Source of the DNA: Candidatus Pseudoscillospira falkowii
Lineage (GTDB): Bacteria > Bacillota > Clostridia > Oscillospirales > Oscillospiraceae
Length of the DNA stretch: 50,707 nucleotides
Reading direction: 5' to 3'
NCBI GenBank assembly: GCA_904374485.1
Contig: CAJFFX010000006.1
Location: 1 to 50,707, forward strand
The notes beneath the pieces are model-generated. The model was not told where the DNA came from, did no database searches, and saw only the letters and a list, made by a program, of their open reading frames with translations. Position numbers and translations under genes: made by a program. Below, in pieces: positions 24,633-31,635 of this stretch (positions are counted from its first letter, which is position 1; every line of letters begins with the position of its first letter).

Positions 24633-25759
24633 GGTTCTTCCTCCCAGATCTTTTCGATCAGCGCCCGGGCAAAATCGCGCTGCTGCGGCGCCAGGGGCCG
24701 CCCGTTCTGCGCCTCGTAAAACTCCTCCAAAAGCGCCAGGGGCGTCTTTTCCGGCGCGGCCGGGCCCTCGGCCGCCGTCTCCGCCGCCGTGCGGCGGTTG
24801 TCATAACTCAGGCGCATCAGGTTGGGATAGATGGTGCGCAGCTTGGCCGCCGCGTCGGGCACCTCCTCTTCGTCGGTGAGGATGATGTGGAGGTAATCCT
24901 CCACCGCCGTGCCCGCATAATTGTCCCGGCAGGTCAGGTCGAGGTAGCTGCCTCGCACTTCCCGCAGATCCCGCCGGGGCGTCAGCGGCACGGTGCGGAC
25001 GGCAAGGCTGCCCTTCTCCCCCAGCTCCGCAATGGTGACGGATTTCTGCTGCTTGGCCTCGGAAAAAGAGTATTTCAGCGGCGTGCCGCAATAGCGGGCA
25101 TTGAAAGACACGTTCTGGGGGCCGTGGAGGTGGCCCAGGGCCACATAGTCGAAAGGGGCGTAGATCTCCGCATCCACATTGTCCAGCCCGCCCACGCTGA
25201 CCTCCTCGGATTCACAGCGCGCCGCACCTGTGACGAACTGGTGGGACAGCAGCACGTGGCGCGCATCCGGCCGCAGGGCGATGTGGGCGACGGCGCAGCG
25301 CAGAGCGTCGTTATAGCTTTCGATCTCCTCCTCCGGCCAGGCGTGGCGCACAGCGGCGGGCTTGAGGAAGGGCAGCAGGTGGATCTCCACCGGCCCACAA
25401 CCGTCCTCCAGCGTCACGGAGCGCACCGCGCCGTCGTACACCGGCGCCACATAGACGCCCCGGCCGTCCAGCAGTGCCGCGCCGAAGGCCAGGCGCTCGG
25501 CGGAATCGTGGTTGCCGCTGATGAGAAAAACGGGGATGCGCTCTTTTGCCAGGGCGGTCAGAAAGCGGTCGAACAGCGTCACCGCCTCCGCCGGCGGCAC
25601 AGTCTTGTCGTAAACGTCCCCGGCGATGAGCACGGCGTCCGGTTTTTCCGCGCGGACGATGGAGACGATCTCCCGGAGGATGTGATCCTGATCCTCCAGC
25701 ATGGAAAATTCATTGACCCGCTTGCCCAGGTGCAGGTCGGAAAGATGCAGCAGTTTCAT
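24629..25759 (-). CDS. sbcD: SbcD exonuclease subunit (Mre11-like)
   Basis: 376 aa manganese-dependent nuclease. Metallophosphoesterase motifs in order: LSDLHLGK (7-14), AGDVYDK (~48), SGNHDSAER (~83), LLSHQFV (~175) and GHLHGPQ (~217). The start at 25757-25759 is preferred because GGGAGAA lies upstream and HLSDLHLGK begins four residues in; an in-frame start 60 bases earlier lies outside the normal fold. It heads the sbcDC operon. Confidence 0.97.
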   Translation of the reverse strand: MKLLHLSDLHLGKRVNEFSMLEDQDHILREIVSIVRAEKPDAVLIAGDVYDKTVPPAEAVTLFDRFLTALAKERIPVFLISGNHDSAERLAFGAALLDGRGVYVAPVYDGAVRSVTLEDGCGPVEIHLLPFLKPAAVRHAWPEEEIESYNDALRCAVAHIALRPDARHVLLSHQFVTGAARCESEEVSVGGLDNVDAEIYAPFDYVALGHLHGPQNVSFNARYCGTPLKYSFSEAKQQKSVTIAELGEKGSLAVRTVPLTPRRDLREVRGSYLDLTCRDNYAGTAVEDYLHIILTDEEEVPDAAAKLRTIYPNLMRLSYDNRRTAAETAAEGPAAPEKTPLALLEEFYEAQNGRPLAPQQRDFARALIEKIWEEEP

Positions 25760-25790
25760 CGCGCTTCTCCCTTTGCTTCCGTTTTCCCCC

Positions 25791-25819
25791 ATCATAGCAT
25801 GGCGCGCCCCGTTTGGCAA
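25791..25819 (-). promoter_or_regulatory. Promoter of sbcDC
   Basis: Minus-strand TTGCCA, 17-base spacer, TATGAT with extended TG, about 30 bases before the sbcD start. Confidence 0.8.
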
Positions 25820-25832
25820 CGCCGCCGCGCCC

Positions 25833-25861
25833 TTTACAGCCGCCGCCGGCGCTGATATAAT
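25833..25861 (+). promoter_or_regulatory. Promoter of greA-like operon
   Basis: Plus-strand TTTACA, 17-base spacer, consensus TATAAT with extended TG, about 40 bases before the gene and divergent from the sbcDC promoter. Confidence 0.83.
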
Positions 25862-25902
25862 ACGAAAGGCAGCCCCTCTGCCGCGAAAGGAGCCGGAAGT
25901 GG

Positions 25903-26406
25903 ATGTATGACGAGCTGACCCAGGTGGACATCGACAAAATGAAAGAAGAGATCACCTACCGCAAAACGGTGCTCCGCCCGAAGCTGATCGAGGACGTGCA
26001 GATCGCCCGGGGCTTTGGCGACCTGAGCGAAAATTTTGAATACAAGTGCGCCAAGCGGGACAAAAACCGCAACGACAGCCGCATCCGCTATCTCGAGCGC
26101 ATGATCGCCACCGCCAGGGTCATCGACGGCGGCAGCGGCGGCGAGGGCATCGGCCTTTTCGACAAGGTGACCATGTTCAATGAAAAACTGCAAAAGGAGC
26201 AGACCATTCAGCTGGTCACCACCCTGCGCCAAAATCCCCTCAAGGGGCTGATCAGCAAAGAATCCCCCGTGGGCAAAGCGCTGCTGGGACACAAAGCGGG
26301 CGAGCGGGTGGAGATCACCGTCAGCCCGGAGATGAAATACACTGTGGAAATCCGCACCGTGGAAAAAGGCGAGGACGACGCCTCCATGGACATCAGCGCC
26401 TATTGA
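25903..26406 (+). CDS. GreA/GreB-family transcription factor paralogue
   Basis: 167 aa. The N-terminal coiled coil (about 8-80) carries the acidic tip GDLSENFEY, whose Asp/Glu pair lets Gre factors reach the RNA polymerase secondary channel and trigger transcript cleavage. The FKBP-like C-domain follows: ISKESPVGKALLGHKAGERVEITV. It is slightly longer and more divergent than housekeeping GreA (KCAKRDKNRNDSRIRYLE in place of the usual helix), so it may be a second Gre paralogue. AAGGAG lies about ten bases upstream. The adjacent ATPase starts right at its stop. Confidence 0.85.
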   Translation: MYDELTQVDIDKMKEEITYRKTVLRPKLIEDVQIARGFGDLSENFEYKCAKRDKNRNDSRIRYLERMIATARVIDGGSGGEGIGLFDKVTMFNEKLQKEQTIQLVTTLRQNPLKGLISKESPVGKALLGHKAGERVEITVSPEMKYTVEIRTVEKGEDDASMDISAY

Positions 26407-26411
26407 CCGCC

Positions 26412-27281
26412 ATGACGGTTTATCTGCGCTCATTCACCCTGGCCAGCCAGGCCCAGGAAGAAAATTTCTGGGATTTTTCCAATCCCAAGGCCCGGCGCAC
26501 CTGCTACACCACCCATTACCCCTTCGGCGTGTTCCGCCGCCGCGCGCCGGGGACGTTCACGTTCGCCCCCATCACGATTTTTTACGGCGGCAACGGCAGC
26601 GGCAAATCCACTCTGCTCAATGTGATCGCCGCGGCGCTGGAAGTCCGGCGCGGCGCGGTCTATAACCGCACGGACTTTTTCGGCGACTACGTTTCCCTGT
26701 GCGCCTGGGAGGGCGCCGCGCCCGCGGGCAGCCGCATCCTGACCAGCGACGATGTGTTCGATCATGTGCTGGGCATCCGGGAGCTGAACGAGGGCATCCA
26801 CCAAAAGCGCGCAGCACTGTTTGAAGAGTATACACAGGCGCGGCATGCAGCCGTGCAGCTGGGCTCCCTGGCAGACTACGAAGCTTTTTCCAAAATGGTG
26901 GATGCCCAGCGCAAAAGCGCATCCCGCTATGTTCAGGGCCGCCTGATGGACAATATGCCCGAGCGCTCCAACGGAGAAAGCGCCATGGAATTCTTTACCG
27001 GAGCCATCGACGAGAACGCCCTCTATCTGCTGGACGAACCGGAAAACAGCCTGTCTCCCCAGCGGCAGCTGGAGCTGAAGCAGTTTTTGGAGGATTCCGT
27101 CCGCTTTTACCACTGCCAGCTGGTGATTGCCACCCATTCCCCTTTTCTGCTTTCCCTGTCCGGCGCAAAGATTTACGACCTGGATGAAAGTCCTGCCGCC
27201 GTCAAACACTGGACAGAACTCGAGAGCGTGCGCACTTATTCCGACTTTTTCCGCCGCCACGCCGGCGAATTTGCGAAATGA
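26412..27281 (+). CDS. AAA/ABC-type ATPase of unknown role
   Basis: 289 aa stand-alone ATPase of the RecF/OLD-like AAA group without membrane segments. Walker A GGNGSGKST (about 58-66), an ABC-like signature region RSNGESAMEFF (near 190), Walker B ALYLLDEPENSLSPQRQLEL (near 205) and a switch His in VIATHSPFLLS. A TTG at 26403 overlapping the gre stop is an alternative start; neither has a Shine-Dalgarno, so translation is probably coupled to the gre gene. Relatives are found as single genes or in defence contexts; no toxin or nuclease partner is seen here. Confidence 0.8.
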   Translation: MTVYLRSFTLASQAQEENFWDFSNPKARRTCYTTHYPFGVFRRRAPGTFTFAPITIFYGGNGSGKSTLLNVIAAALEVRRGAVYNRTDFFGDYVSLCAWEGAAPAGSRILTSDDVFDHVLGIRELNEGIHQKRAALFEEYTQARHAAVQLGSLADYEAFSKMVDAQRKSASRYVQGRLMDNMPERSNGESAMEFFTGAIDENALYLLDEPENSLSPQRQLELKQFLEDSVRFYHCQLVIATHSPFLLSLSGAKIYDLDESPAAVKHWTELESVRTYSDFFRRHAGEFAK

Positions 27282-27314
27282 CCGGCCAAGGCGCCGGTGC
27301 CAAGGAGAATTTTT

Positions 27315-28211
27315 ATGAGCCGAACCTTCACGCCATGCCAGATCGCCGAGCGGAGCATCCAGAAAAAATACCGTCGGGAGCTGTGGGGACCCTTTGTAGC
27401 CGCCATCAAGCGCTACGAACTGATCCAGGAAGGGGACCGCATCGCCGTGTGCATCTCCGGGGGCAAGGATTCCATGCTCCTGGCCAAACTGATGCAGATG
27501 CTCCAACGCATCAGCGACGTGTCCTTCGACCTTTCGTTTCTCGTGATGGACCCGGGCTACGCCCCGGCCAACCGGGCGCGCATCGAGGAAAACGCCGCGC
27601 GCCTTGAGATCCCCATCCGCATTTTCGAGAGCAACGTCTTCGCCGTGTCCGAGCGCATGGACGCGCGCAAGCCCTGCTACCTGTGCGCCAAGATGCGCCG
27701 GGGGTATCTCTACCACCACGCCCAGTCCATCGGCTGCAACAAGATCGCCCTGGGCCACCATTTTTCCGACGTAGTGGAGACCACAGTCATGGGCCTGCTC
27801 TACGGCGGCCAGATCCAGGCCATGCGCCCCAAGCTCCACAGCAACAACTTCCCCGGCATGGAGCTGATCCGCCCCCTGTTCTGCGTCCACGAGGAGGACA
27901 TCATCGCCTGGCGCAACTACAATCATCTCGAATTCCTCCAGTGCGCCTGCCGCTTCACCGAGCACTGCGCCACCGGCGAGGGGGACTCCAAGCGCCAGGA
28001 GATCAAAATGCTGCTGCGCGCCCTGCGCGCCAACTGCCCCCAGCTGGAGAAAAACATTTTCAACGCCATCCACGATGTGAACGTGGACACCCTCCTGGGC
28101 TTCAACTACCACGGCAAAGGCCCCGATTTTCTCACCATGTTCGACGAGGAAGCGGAAAAACTGGCGCGCCTGCGCGCCGGGGAAAGCGGCGAAAAAAGCG
28201 CTGAACGCTAA
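27315..28211 (+). CDS. ttcA: TtcA-like tRNA 2-thiocytidine synthase
   Basis: 298 aa PP-loop ATPase. SGGKDS (about 47-52) binds ATP; the pair CYLCAKMRRGYLY (near 122) and a later C-x-C (LQCACRF, near 212) suit the [4Fe-4S] cluster used by TtcA for thiolation of cytidine 32 in tRNA. GHHFSDVVETTVMGLLYGG is a family block. AAGGAG lies upstream of ATG 27315. In Firmicutes this TtcA/TilS-related group is less studied than the enterobacterial enzyme, so the tRNA target is inferred. Confidence 0.82.
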   Translation: MSRTFTPCQIAERSIQKKYRRELWGPFVAAIKRYELIQEGDRIAVCISGGKDSMLLAKLMQMLQRISDVSFDLSFLVMDPGYAPANRARIEENAARLEIPIRIFESNVFAVSERMDARKPCYLCAKMRRGYLYHHAQSIGCNKIALGHHFSDVVETTVMGLLYGGQIQAMRPKLHSNNFPGMELIRPLFCVHEEDIIAWRNYNHLEFLQCACRFTEHCATGEGDSKRQEIKMLLRALRANCPQLEKNIFNAIHDVNVDTLLGFNYHGKGPDFLTMFDEEAEKLARLRAGESGEKSAER

Positions 28212-28218
28212 GCGAAAG

Positions 28219-28250
28219 CGCCCGGCTTCCTTCCGGGCGTTTTTTGTTTT
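28219..28250 (+). terminator. Terminator after ttcA
   Basis: 7-bp GC stem CGCCCGG/CCGGGCG (28219-28225 with 28233-28239) followed by TTTTTTGTTTTT. Confidence 0.85.
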
Positions 28251-28260
28251 TCGGATAATA

Positions 28261-28279
28261 TTTATTGTTTTACGATAAA
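28261..28279. promoter_or_regulatory. Imperfect palindrome, possible operator
   Basis: TTTATTGTTTTACGATAAA, an inverted repeat with 5-base perfect ends, lies directly upstream of the -35 box of the DUF2975/HTH operon. It is the most likely site for the HTH protein encoded two genes down, or for an activator. Confidence 0.45.
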
Positions 28280-28285
28280 TTTTTC

Positions 28286-28314
28286 TTGACATTCGGATAA
28301 ACCCGCCGTATACT
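28286..28314 (+). promoter_or_regulatory. Promoter of DUF2975-HTH operon
   Basis: Perfect TTGACA, 17-base spacer, TATACT, 50 bases before the first start codon. Confidence 0.85.
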
Positions 28315-28363
28315 GGCCTTGCAGGCGATCCATTTCTTTTCTTGATCGACAGGAGGTCATCCC

Positions 28364-28843
28364 ATGGAACAAAAAACCCTTTCCCTTGTTTTGAAACTGG
28401 TGCTCGCGGGCTTCGCGGTCGCGGGGGCCATCGTGTATTTCTGGGTGCTGCCCGTGCTCGGGGCCGAGTTTGCCGCCGCCTACCCGGAATTTGCCCGCTG
28501 CTACTGGCCCTGGCTGATCTTTTTGTGGCTCACCGCCGTGCCCTGCTATATCACCCTCTTTTTCGGCTGGAGCATCGCGGCGGAGATCGGGCGGGACAAT
28601 TCCTTTTCCATCAAAAACGCCGTTTCCCTGCGCAATATCGCCCTGCTGGCCGCAGGAGACGCCCTGTTTTTCTTCGCGGGCAACGTTCTCTACCTTTTCC
28701 TGAACATGAACCACCCTGCTATTTTTCTCGTTTCCTGTTTCGTGGTCTTCCTCGGCGTGGCCGTCGCCGCGGCGGCGGCCTGCCTTTCCCATCTGGTATA
28801 CAAGGCCGCCAAGATCCGCGAAGAAAACGATCTCACCATCTGA
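28364..28843 (+). CDS. DUF2975 membrane protein
   Basis: 159 aa with four transmembrane segments (about 8-30, 45-68, 88-110 and 118-142). The block RDNSFSIKNAVSLRNIA fits the DUF2975 family, which in Firmicutes is almost always followed by a small Cro/CI-type regulator, as here 12 bases later. The function is unknown. GGAGGTCATCCC precedes the ATG. Confidence 0.82.
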   Translation: MEQKTLSLVLKLVLAGFAVAGAIVYFWVLPVLGAEFAAAYPEFARCYWPWLIFLWLTAVPCYITLFFGWSIAAEIGRDNSFSIKNAVSLRNIALLAAGDALFFFAGNVLYLFLNMNHPAIFLVSCFVVFLGVAVAAAAACLSHLVYKAAKIREENDLTI

Positions 28844-28855
28844 GGAGGGCGCGCC

Positions 28856-29062
28856 ATGATTGTGATCAATATTGACGTGATGCTGGCCCGGCGCAAAATG
28901 AGCGTGACGGAGCTTTCCGAGCGCGTGGGCATCACCCTGGCCAACATGTCCATTCTGAAAAACGGAAAGGCCAAAGCCATTAAAATTGAAACCCTGGATA
29001 AAATCTGCCGCGCGCTGGACTGCCAGCCCGGCGACATTCTGGAATGGAGGGACGAACCATGA
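28856..29062 (+). CDS. Small Cro/CI-type HTH regulator (YozG-like)
   Basis: 68 aa, nothing but an HTH: NIDVMLARRKMSVTELSERVGITLANMSILKNGKAKAI then ETLDKICRALDCQPGDILEW. Partner of DUF2975 in most genomes and probably an autoregulator of this operon. Its stop overlaps the next start as ATGA. Confidence 0.9.
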   Translation: MIVINIDVMLARRKMSVTELSERVGITLANMSILKNGKAKAIKIETLDKICRALDCQPGDILEWRDEP

Positions 29063-29838
29063 CCGCGCCCAAAAACAGCGCCGCCAGTACGCTTTACCTG
29101 GTTCTGGCAATCCTCGCCGCCCTGGGCTGCCTGCTCACGATTTACGAAGGCATTTTGATCAGCACCGCGCCTTTTTACGGCCGCTGCGTTCTGTCCGCCC
29201 TGCCGGCGGCGGTGTTCTTCTTTCTGTGGTGGTTTTCCCGCCGCGGCTGCTTTCGAAGCGCCCTGGCCATGGTCCTTTCCTTGGCGCTGGCCCTGGTGTT
29301 GGCCGCGGGCGGGGCGGTCAATCTGCTGCTGATCGAGCTGGAGCGCACACCCGTCAGCGCTGCCGATCTCCCCTGGGGAGCCGCCCGCCTGCGCCAGGAA
29401 GTGTCCAAAACCCTCGCCCTCGATTTGAAAAACTGCACCATCGCTGCCCACACCGATACCCACGGCGGCTTCCACGGCGATGGAGAAACCGTCGCCATCT
29501 TCACCTGGGAGGACAAAAGCGCCATTGAAAATCAGATCACCCGGAACGACGCCTGGAAGCCCCTGCCGCTTCCGGACGAACTGACCGCCGTATTTTACGG
29601 TTTGGAATACGAAAAGGATGGCATGACCTACGGTCTCGGCCCCCTGGCCGCCGACGAGGACCGCACCCCCCTGTTCCCCACCGTGGAAAACGGATACTAC
29701 TTTTTCCTGGACCGCAGCGACGAAAGCCGGGACCAGCACAGCACCGAAGGACTGTGGGACCGCTATTCCTTCAACTTCACCGCCGCCCTGTACGATACCG
29801 ACAGCGGCGCACTCTATTACTACGCGCTGGACACCTGA
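29059..29838 (+). CDS. Membrane protein of unknown function
   Basis: 259 aa. Three hydrophobic segments (about 13-34, 46-62 and 70-95) are followed by a ~160-residue domain that should lie outside the membrane, with no cysteine motif or enzyme signature I recognise. GGAGGG lies eight bases before the ATG, which overlaps the HTH stop, so it belongs to the DUF2975-HTH operon. The soluble part has alternating aromatic/charged strands, possibly a sensor or binding domain. Confidence 0.75.
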   Translation: MTAPKNSAASTLYLVLAILAALGCLLTIYEGILISTAPFYGRCVLSALPAAVFFFLWWFSRRGCFRSALAMVLSLALALVLAAGGAVNLLLIELERTPVSAADLPWGAARLRQEVSKTLALDLKNCTIAAHTDTHGGFHGDGETVAIFTWEDKSAIENQITRNDAWKPLPLPDELTAVFYGLEYEKDGMTYGLGPLAADEDRTPLFPTVENGYYFFLDRSDESRDQHSTEGLWDRYSFNFTAALYDTDSGALYYYALDT

Positions 29839-29844
29839 AACGAA

Positions 29845-29892
29845 CAAGCGCGCGCAAGCCAAAAGGCTTGCGCGCGCTTGGTTTTATCTTTG
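29845..29892 (+). terminator. Terminator of DUF2975-HTH operon
   Basis: 16-bp perfect stem (29845-29860 with 29865-29880), loop AAAA, followed by GTTTTATCTTT. Confidence 0.85.
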
Positions 29893-30087
29893 TCACCAGG
29901 CCGGGCGGCGGACCTGCATGGCGCGGTACTGGCGGGTCACCTGGCCGCACAGCGCCTGGTAAAACCGCAGGTACTGCTTTTTGGCCTCCCGCGTTTCGCG
30001 CTGGGCCTGCTGGAACTGCTTCCACTGGGCGCAGGTCTTGTGGCAGCCCGGGCAAAAGGACGGGCAGGACGATTGACACGGCAGCAT
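29893..30087 (-). CDS. Small cysteine-motif protein
   Basis: 64 aa. CQSSCPSFCPGCHKTCAQW at 4-22 is a compact cysteine cluster likely to hold zinc, followed by a basic, helix-forming stretch rich in R/Q/K. It resembles short cysteine-containing proteins common in Firmicutes and their phages, all of unknown role. AGGAGG lies eight bases before the ATG used here; an overlapping ATG in another frame sits too close to the site. TATACT on the minus strand at 30136-30141 is a possible -10, without a good -35. Confidence 0.65.
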   Translation of the reverse strand: MLPCQSSCPSFCPGCHKTCAQWKQFQQAQRETREAKKQYLRFYQALCGQVTRQYRAMQVRRPAW

Positions 30088-30205
30088 GGGACATTCCTCC
30101 TGAGAATCAAGTGCAAGGGTTTTTGCTTCGCACTCAGTATATCCCCTCCCGCCGCCGCGGCGCTACCATATCGCGGTTAGGTTTCTGTAAAATTTCGCGC
30201 CCGCC

Positions 30206-30367
30206 TCAGCGGCGGATCACTGGCTTGCCCTCGCTGTCCAGCAGCGGCGTGAAGCCCGCCGCCGGGCCGCTTGCATGGTACAGATAGCAGACGCCCGTTT
30301 CCGTGTCGACCCAGATCTCAAAAAGATCGACCACGCCCTGTTTGTAAATCCTCTGAAAGCGTTCCAT
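30206..30367 (-). CDS. DUF6440-like small protein
   Basis: 53 aa: MERFQRIYKQGVVDLFEIWV, DTETGVCYLYHASGPAAG and LLDSEGKPVI, a short beta-rich protein seen singly in many Clostridia. Function unknown. AGGAGG lies seven bases before the ATG. A longer in-frame reading upstream is basic and unlike the family, so I left it out. It follows the 30390-30899 gene by 22 bases in the same direction, so they may share a transcript. Confidence 0.72.
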   Translation of the reverse strand: MERFQRIYKQGVVDLFEIWVDTETGVCYLYHASGPAAGFTPLLDSEGKPVIRR

Positions 30368-30389
30368 GCTGTTTCCTCCTGTCAAAACT

Positions 30390-30899
30390 TTATTTTTCGC
30401 GGCGCTCCGGCGGCTGCGGTTTTTCTTCCTCGTCCGCTTCTTGGTCCAGCTGTTTCTGGCGTCTTTCATACTCCCGCAGAGAGACCCATAGCAGAACATA
30501 GGTCAGCATAAAAGTCGCGACGCCGCTGATGGCCGCGGTGATCACGCCCGCCAGGGGATAGAGGTCCCACCAGCGCACCGTCATGAACAGGAAAAAGACG
30601 AACACGATCAAGCCCGCCGCCAGGGCGGCCAGCACATTGTTTCTGCGGGTGGGGGCGATATTGCGGCTCCACACGCCGGCGCGGAGCGAGGCGATGATCT
30701 CATAAAAACACAGGATCATCAGCAAAATGAATTCGCCGCCGATGACCTTCCAGTCGTATCCGAACAGAAAAAGCTCGATCAGAAACAGCGCCAGCAATCC
30801 GAAAATGGCTATGCGGCTGATATTGCGCTCGATCCTGGCCAGCTTCTGCTCCTGCATTTCATCCAGCTTGCTTTTCGTCAGCCGTTCAAACAGTTTCAT
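30390..30899 (-). CDS. Membrane protein paired with XRE regulator
   Basis: 169 aa with a short charged N-terminus (KLFERLTKSKLDEMQEQKLARIERNISRIA), four hydrophobic segments (about 30-48, 54-75, 90-110 and 118-140) and an acidic/basic C-tail that ends in a stretch of E and K. GGAGG lies nine bases before the ATG at 30897-30899, which overlaps the regulator gene by 14 bases. Such regulator-plus-membrane pairs are frequent in Clostridia, with unknown function. Confidence 0.78.
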   Translation of the reverse strand: MKLFERLTKSKLDEMQEQKLARIERNISRIAIFGLLALFLIELFLFGYDWKVIGGEFILLMILCFYEIIASLRAGVWSRNIAPTRRNNVLAALAAGLIVFVFFLFMTVRWWDLYPLAGVITAAISGVATFMLTYVLLWVSLREYERRQKQLDQEADEEEKPQPPERREK

Positions 30900-31101
30900 C
30901 ACTCTCATCCTCCCAGAACAGTTCATCCAAAGATTTGCCCAGCGTGCGGCAGATGGCGCGGCAGAGCTTGATGGTGGGATTGTATTCGCCCTTTTCAATG
31001 GCGTTGATGGTCTGTCGGGACACGCCCACCGCGGCGGCCAGATCCTTCTGCGTCATATCCCGCTCGGCTCGGGCGGCCTTGAGCTTCAAATTTTTCGCCA
31101 T
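30886..31101 (-). CDS. XRE-family transcriptional regulator
   Basis: 71 aa HTH: KNLKLKAARAERDMTQKDLAAAVGVSRQTINAIEKGEYNPTIKLCRAICRTLGKSLDELFW. This is the small YgzD/XRE type usually found before a DUF membrane protein. The ATG at 31099-31101 follows GAGGTGAG. It is transcribed from a strong promoter, and direct repeats in that promoter may be its own binding sites. Confidence 0.92.
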   Translation of the reverse strand: MAKNLKLKAARAERDMTQKDLAAAVGVSRQTINAIEKGEYNPTIKLCRAICRTLGKSLDELFWEDESDETV

Positions 31102-31118
31102 GGTCTCACCTCGTCTGT

Positions 31119-31147
31119 ATCGTAGCATATATCAAACCATAAGTCAA
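31119..31147 (-). promoter_or_regulatory. Promoter of XRE/membrane operon with TCAAACCAT repeats
   Basis: Minus-strand TTGACT, 17-base spacer, TACGAT. The 9-base sequence TCAAACCAT occurs at 31132-31140 (inside the spacer) and again at 31187-31195, 55 bases away, with AT-rich sequence between. These may be operator sites. Confidence 0.75.
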
Positions 31148-31198
31148 GTATATATTACTTTTTATTTGCTATATTTGATATTTCTGTCAAACCATCAA

Positions 31199-31228
31199 GC
31201 GCCCCCGGCGAACATCCGCCGGGGGCGC
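31199..31228 (-). terminator. Hairpin terminator after zincin gene
   Basis: 12-bp perfect GC stem (31199-31210 with 31217-31228), loop of six, six bases past the stop of the zincin gene on the minus strand. The T-tract after it is poor (TTGATGG), so efficiency is uncertain. Confidence 0.55.
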
Positions 31229-31233
31229 GCGAT

Positions 31234-31635
31234 TCAGCTTTCGTCTTTTCCGTAGTGTTCCCGATAATAGGCCCGAAACTCCGCCAGCTCCTGCTCGTCC
31301 TTGCGGTCGAGGCCGTTTTCCAGGGCCAGGCCCTCGATGTGGTGGGTGAACTCGTGGGCCAGGGTGGTGTAGAGCTCGTCCTCCCAGTCCTCCCGCGTCC
31401 AGTCCTCTTTCTCCGCCAGGGCCGCGAAGGAGCCGTAATAGAGATTGATATAAAGCCCCATCTGGTCGTTGCAGTATTCGCCCATGATGTAGATCTCGCC
31501 GGGCGGGAACTCCGGGTCCTCCACCGCCTCGGGCAGCAGGGAGATGCCGCCGTTCAGGTCCCGGTAAAATACCTCCGGGAAGGTTTCGGCCATCTCGTCG
31601 AGAATTTCGCCCACCTCGTCAAAGGACAAAATCAT
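31234..31635 (-). CDS. Zincin-like metallopeptidase family protein
   Basis: 133 aa, small zinc-peptidase fold (PF06262-like): an N-terminal FPEVFYRDLNGGISLLPEA and the zinc motif LAHEFTHHIEGLA near 92, where HExxH supplies two ligands; a downstream acidic residue would be the third. Intracellular, substrate unknown. Its ATG lies just behind the stop of the HTH-membrane gene (TAAATG) with AGGAGG eight bases upstream, so the two are co-translated. Confidence 0.88.
   Translation of the reverse strand: MILSFDEVGEILDEMAETFPEVFYRDLNGGISLLPEAVEDPEFPPGEIYIMGEYCNDQMGLYINLYYGSFAALAEKEDWTREDWEDELYTTLAHEFTHHIEGLALENGLDRKDEQELAEFRAYYREHYGKDES

Noticed and set aside
21792-24719. A 975-codon plus-strand frame opposite sbcC
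   Set aside because: R/A/Q-rich mirror of the coiled-coil gene on the other strand, which has all catalytic motifs.
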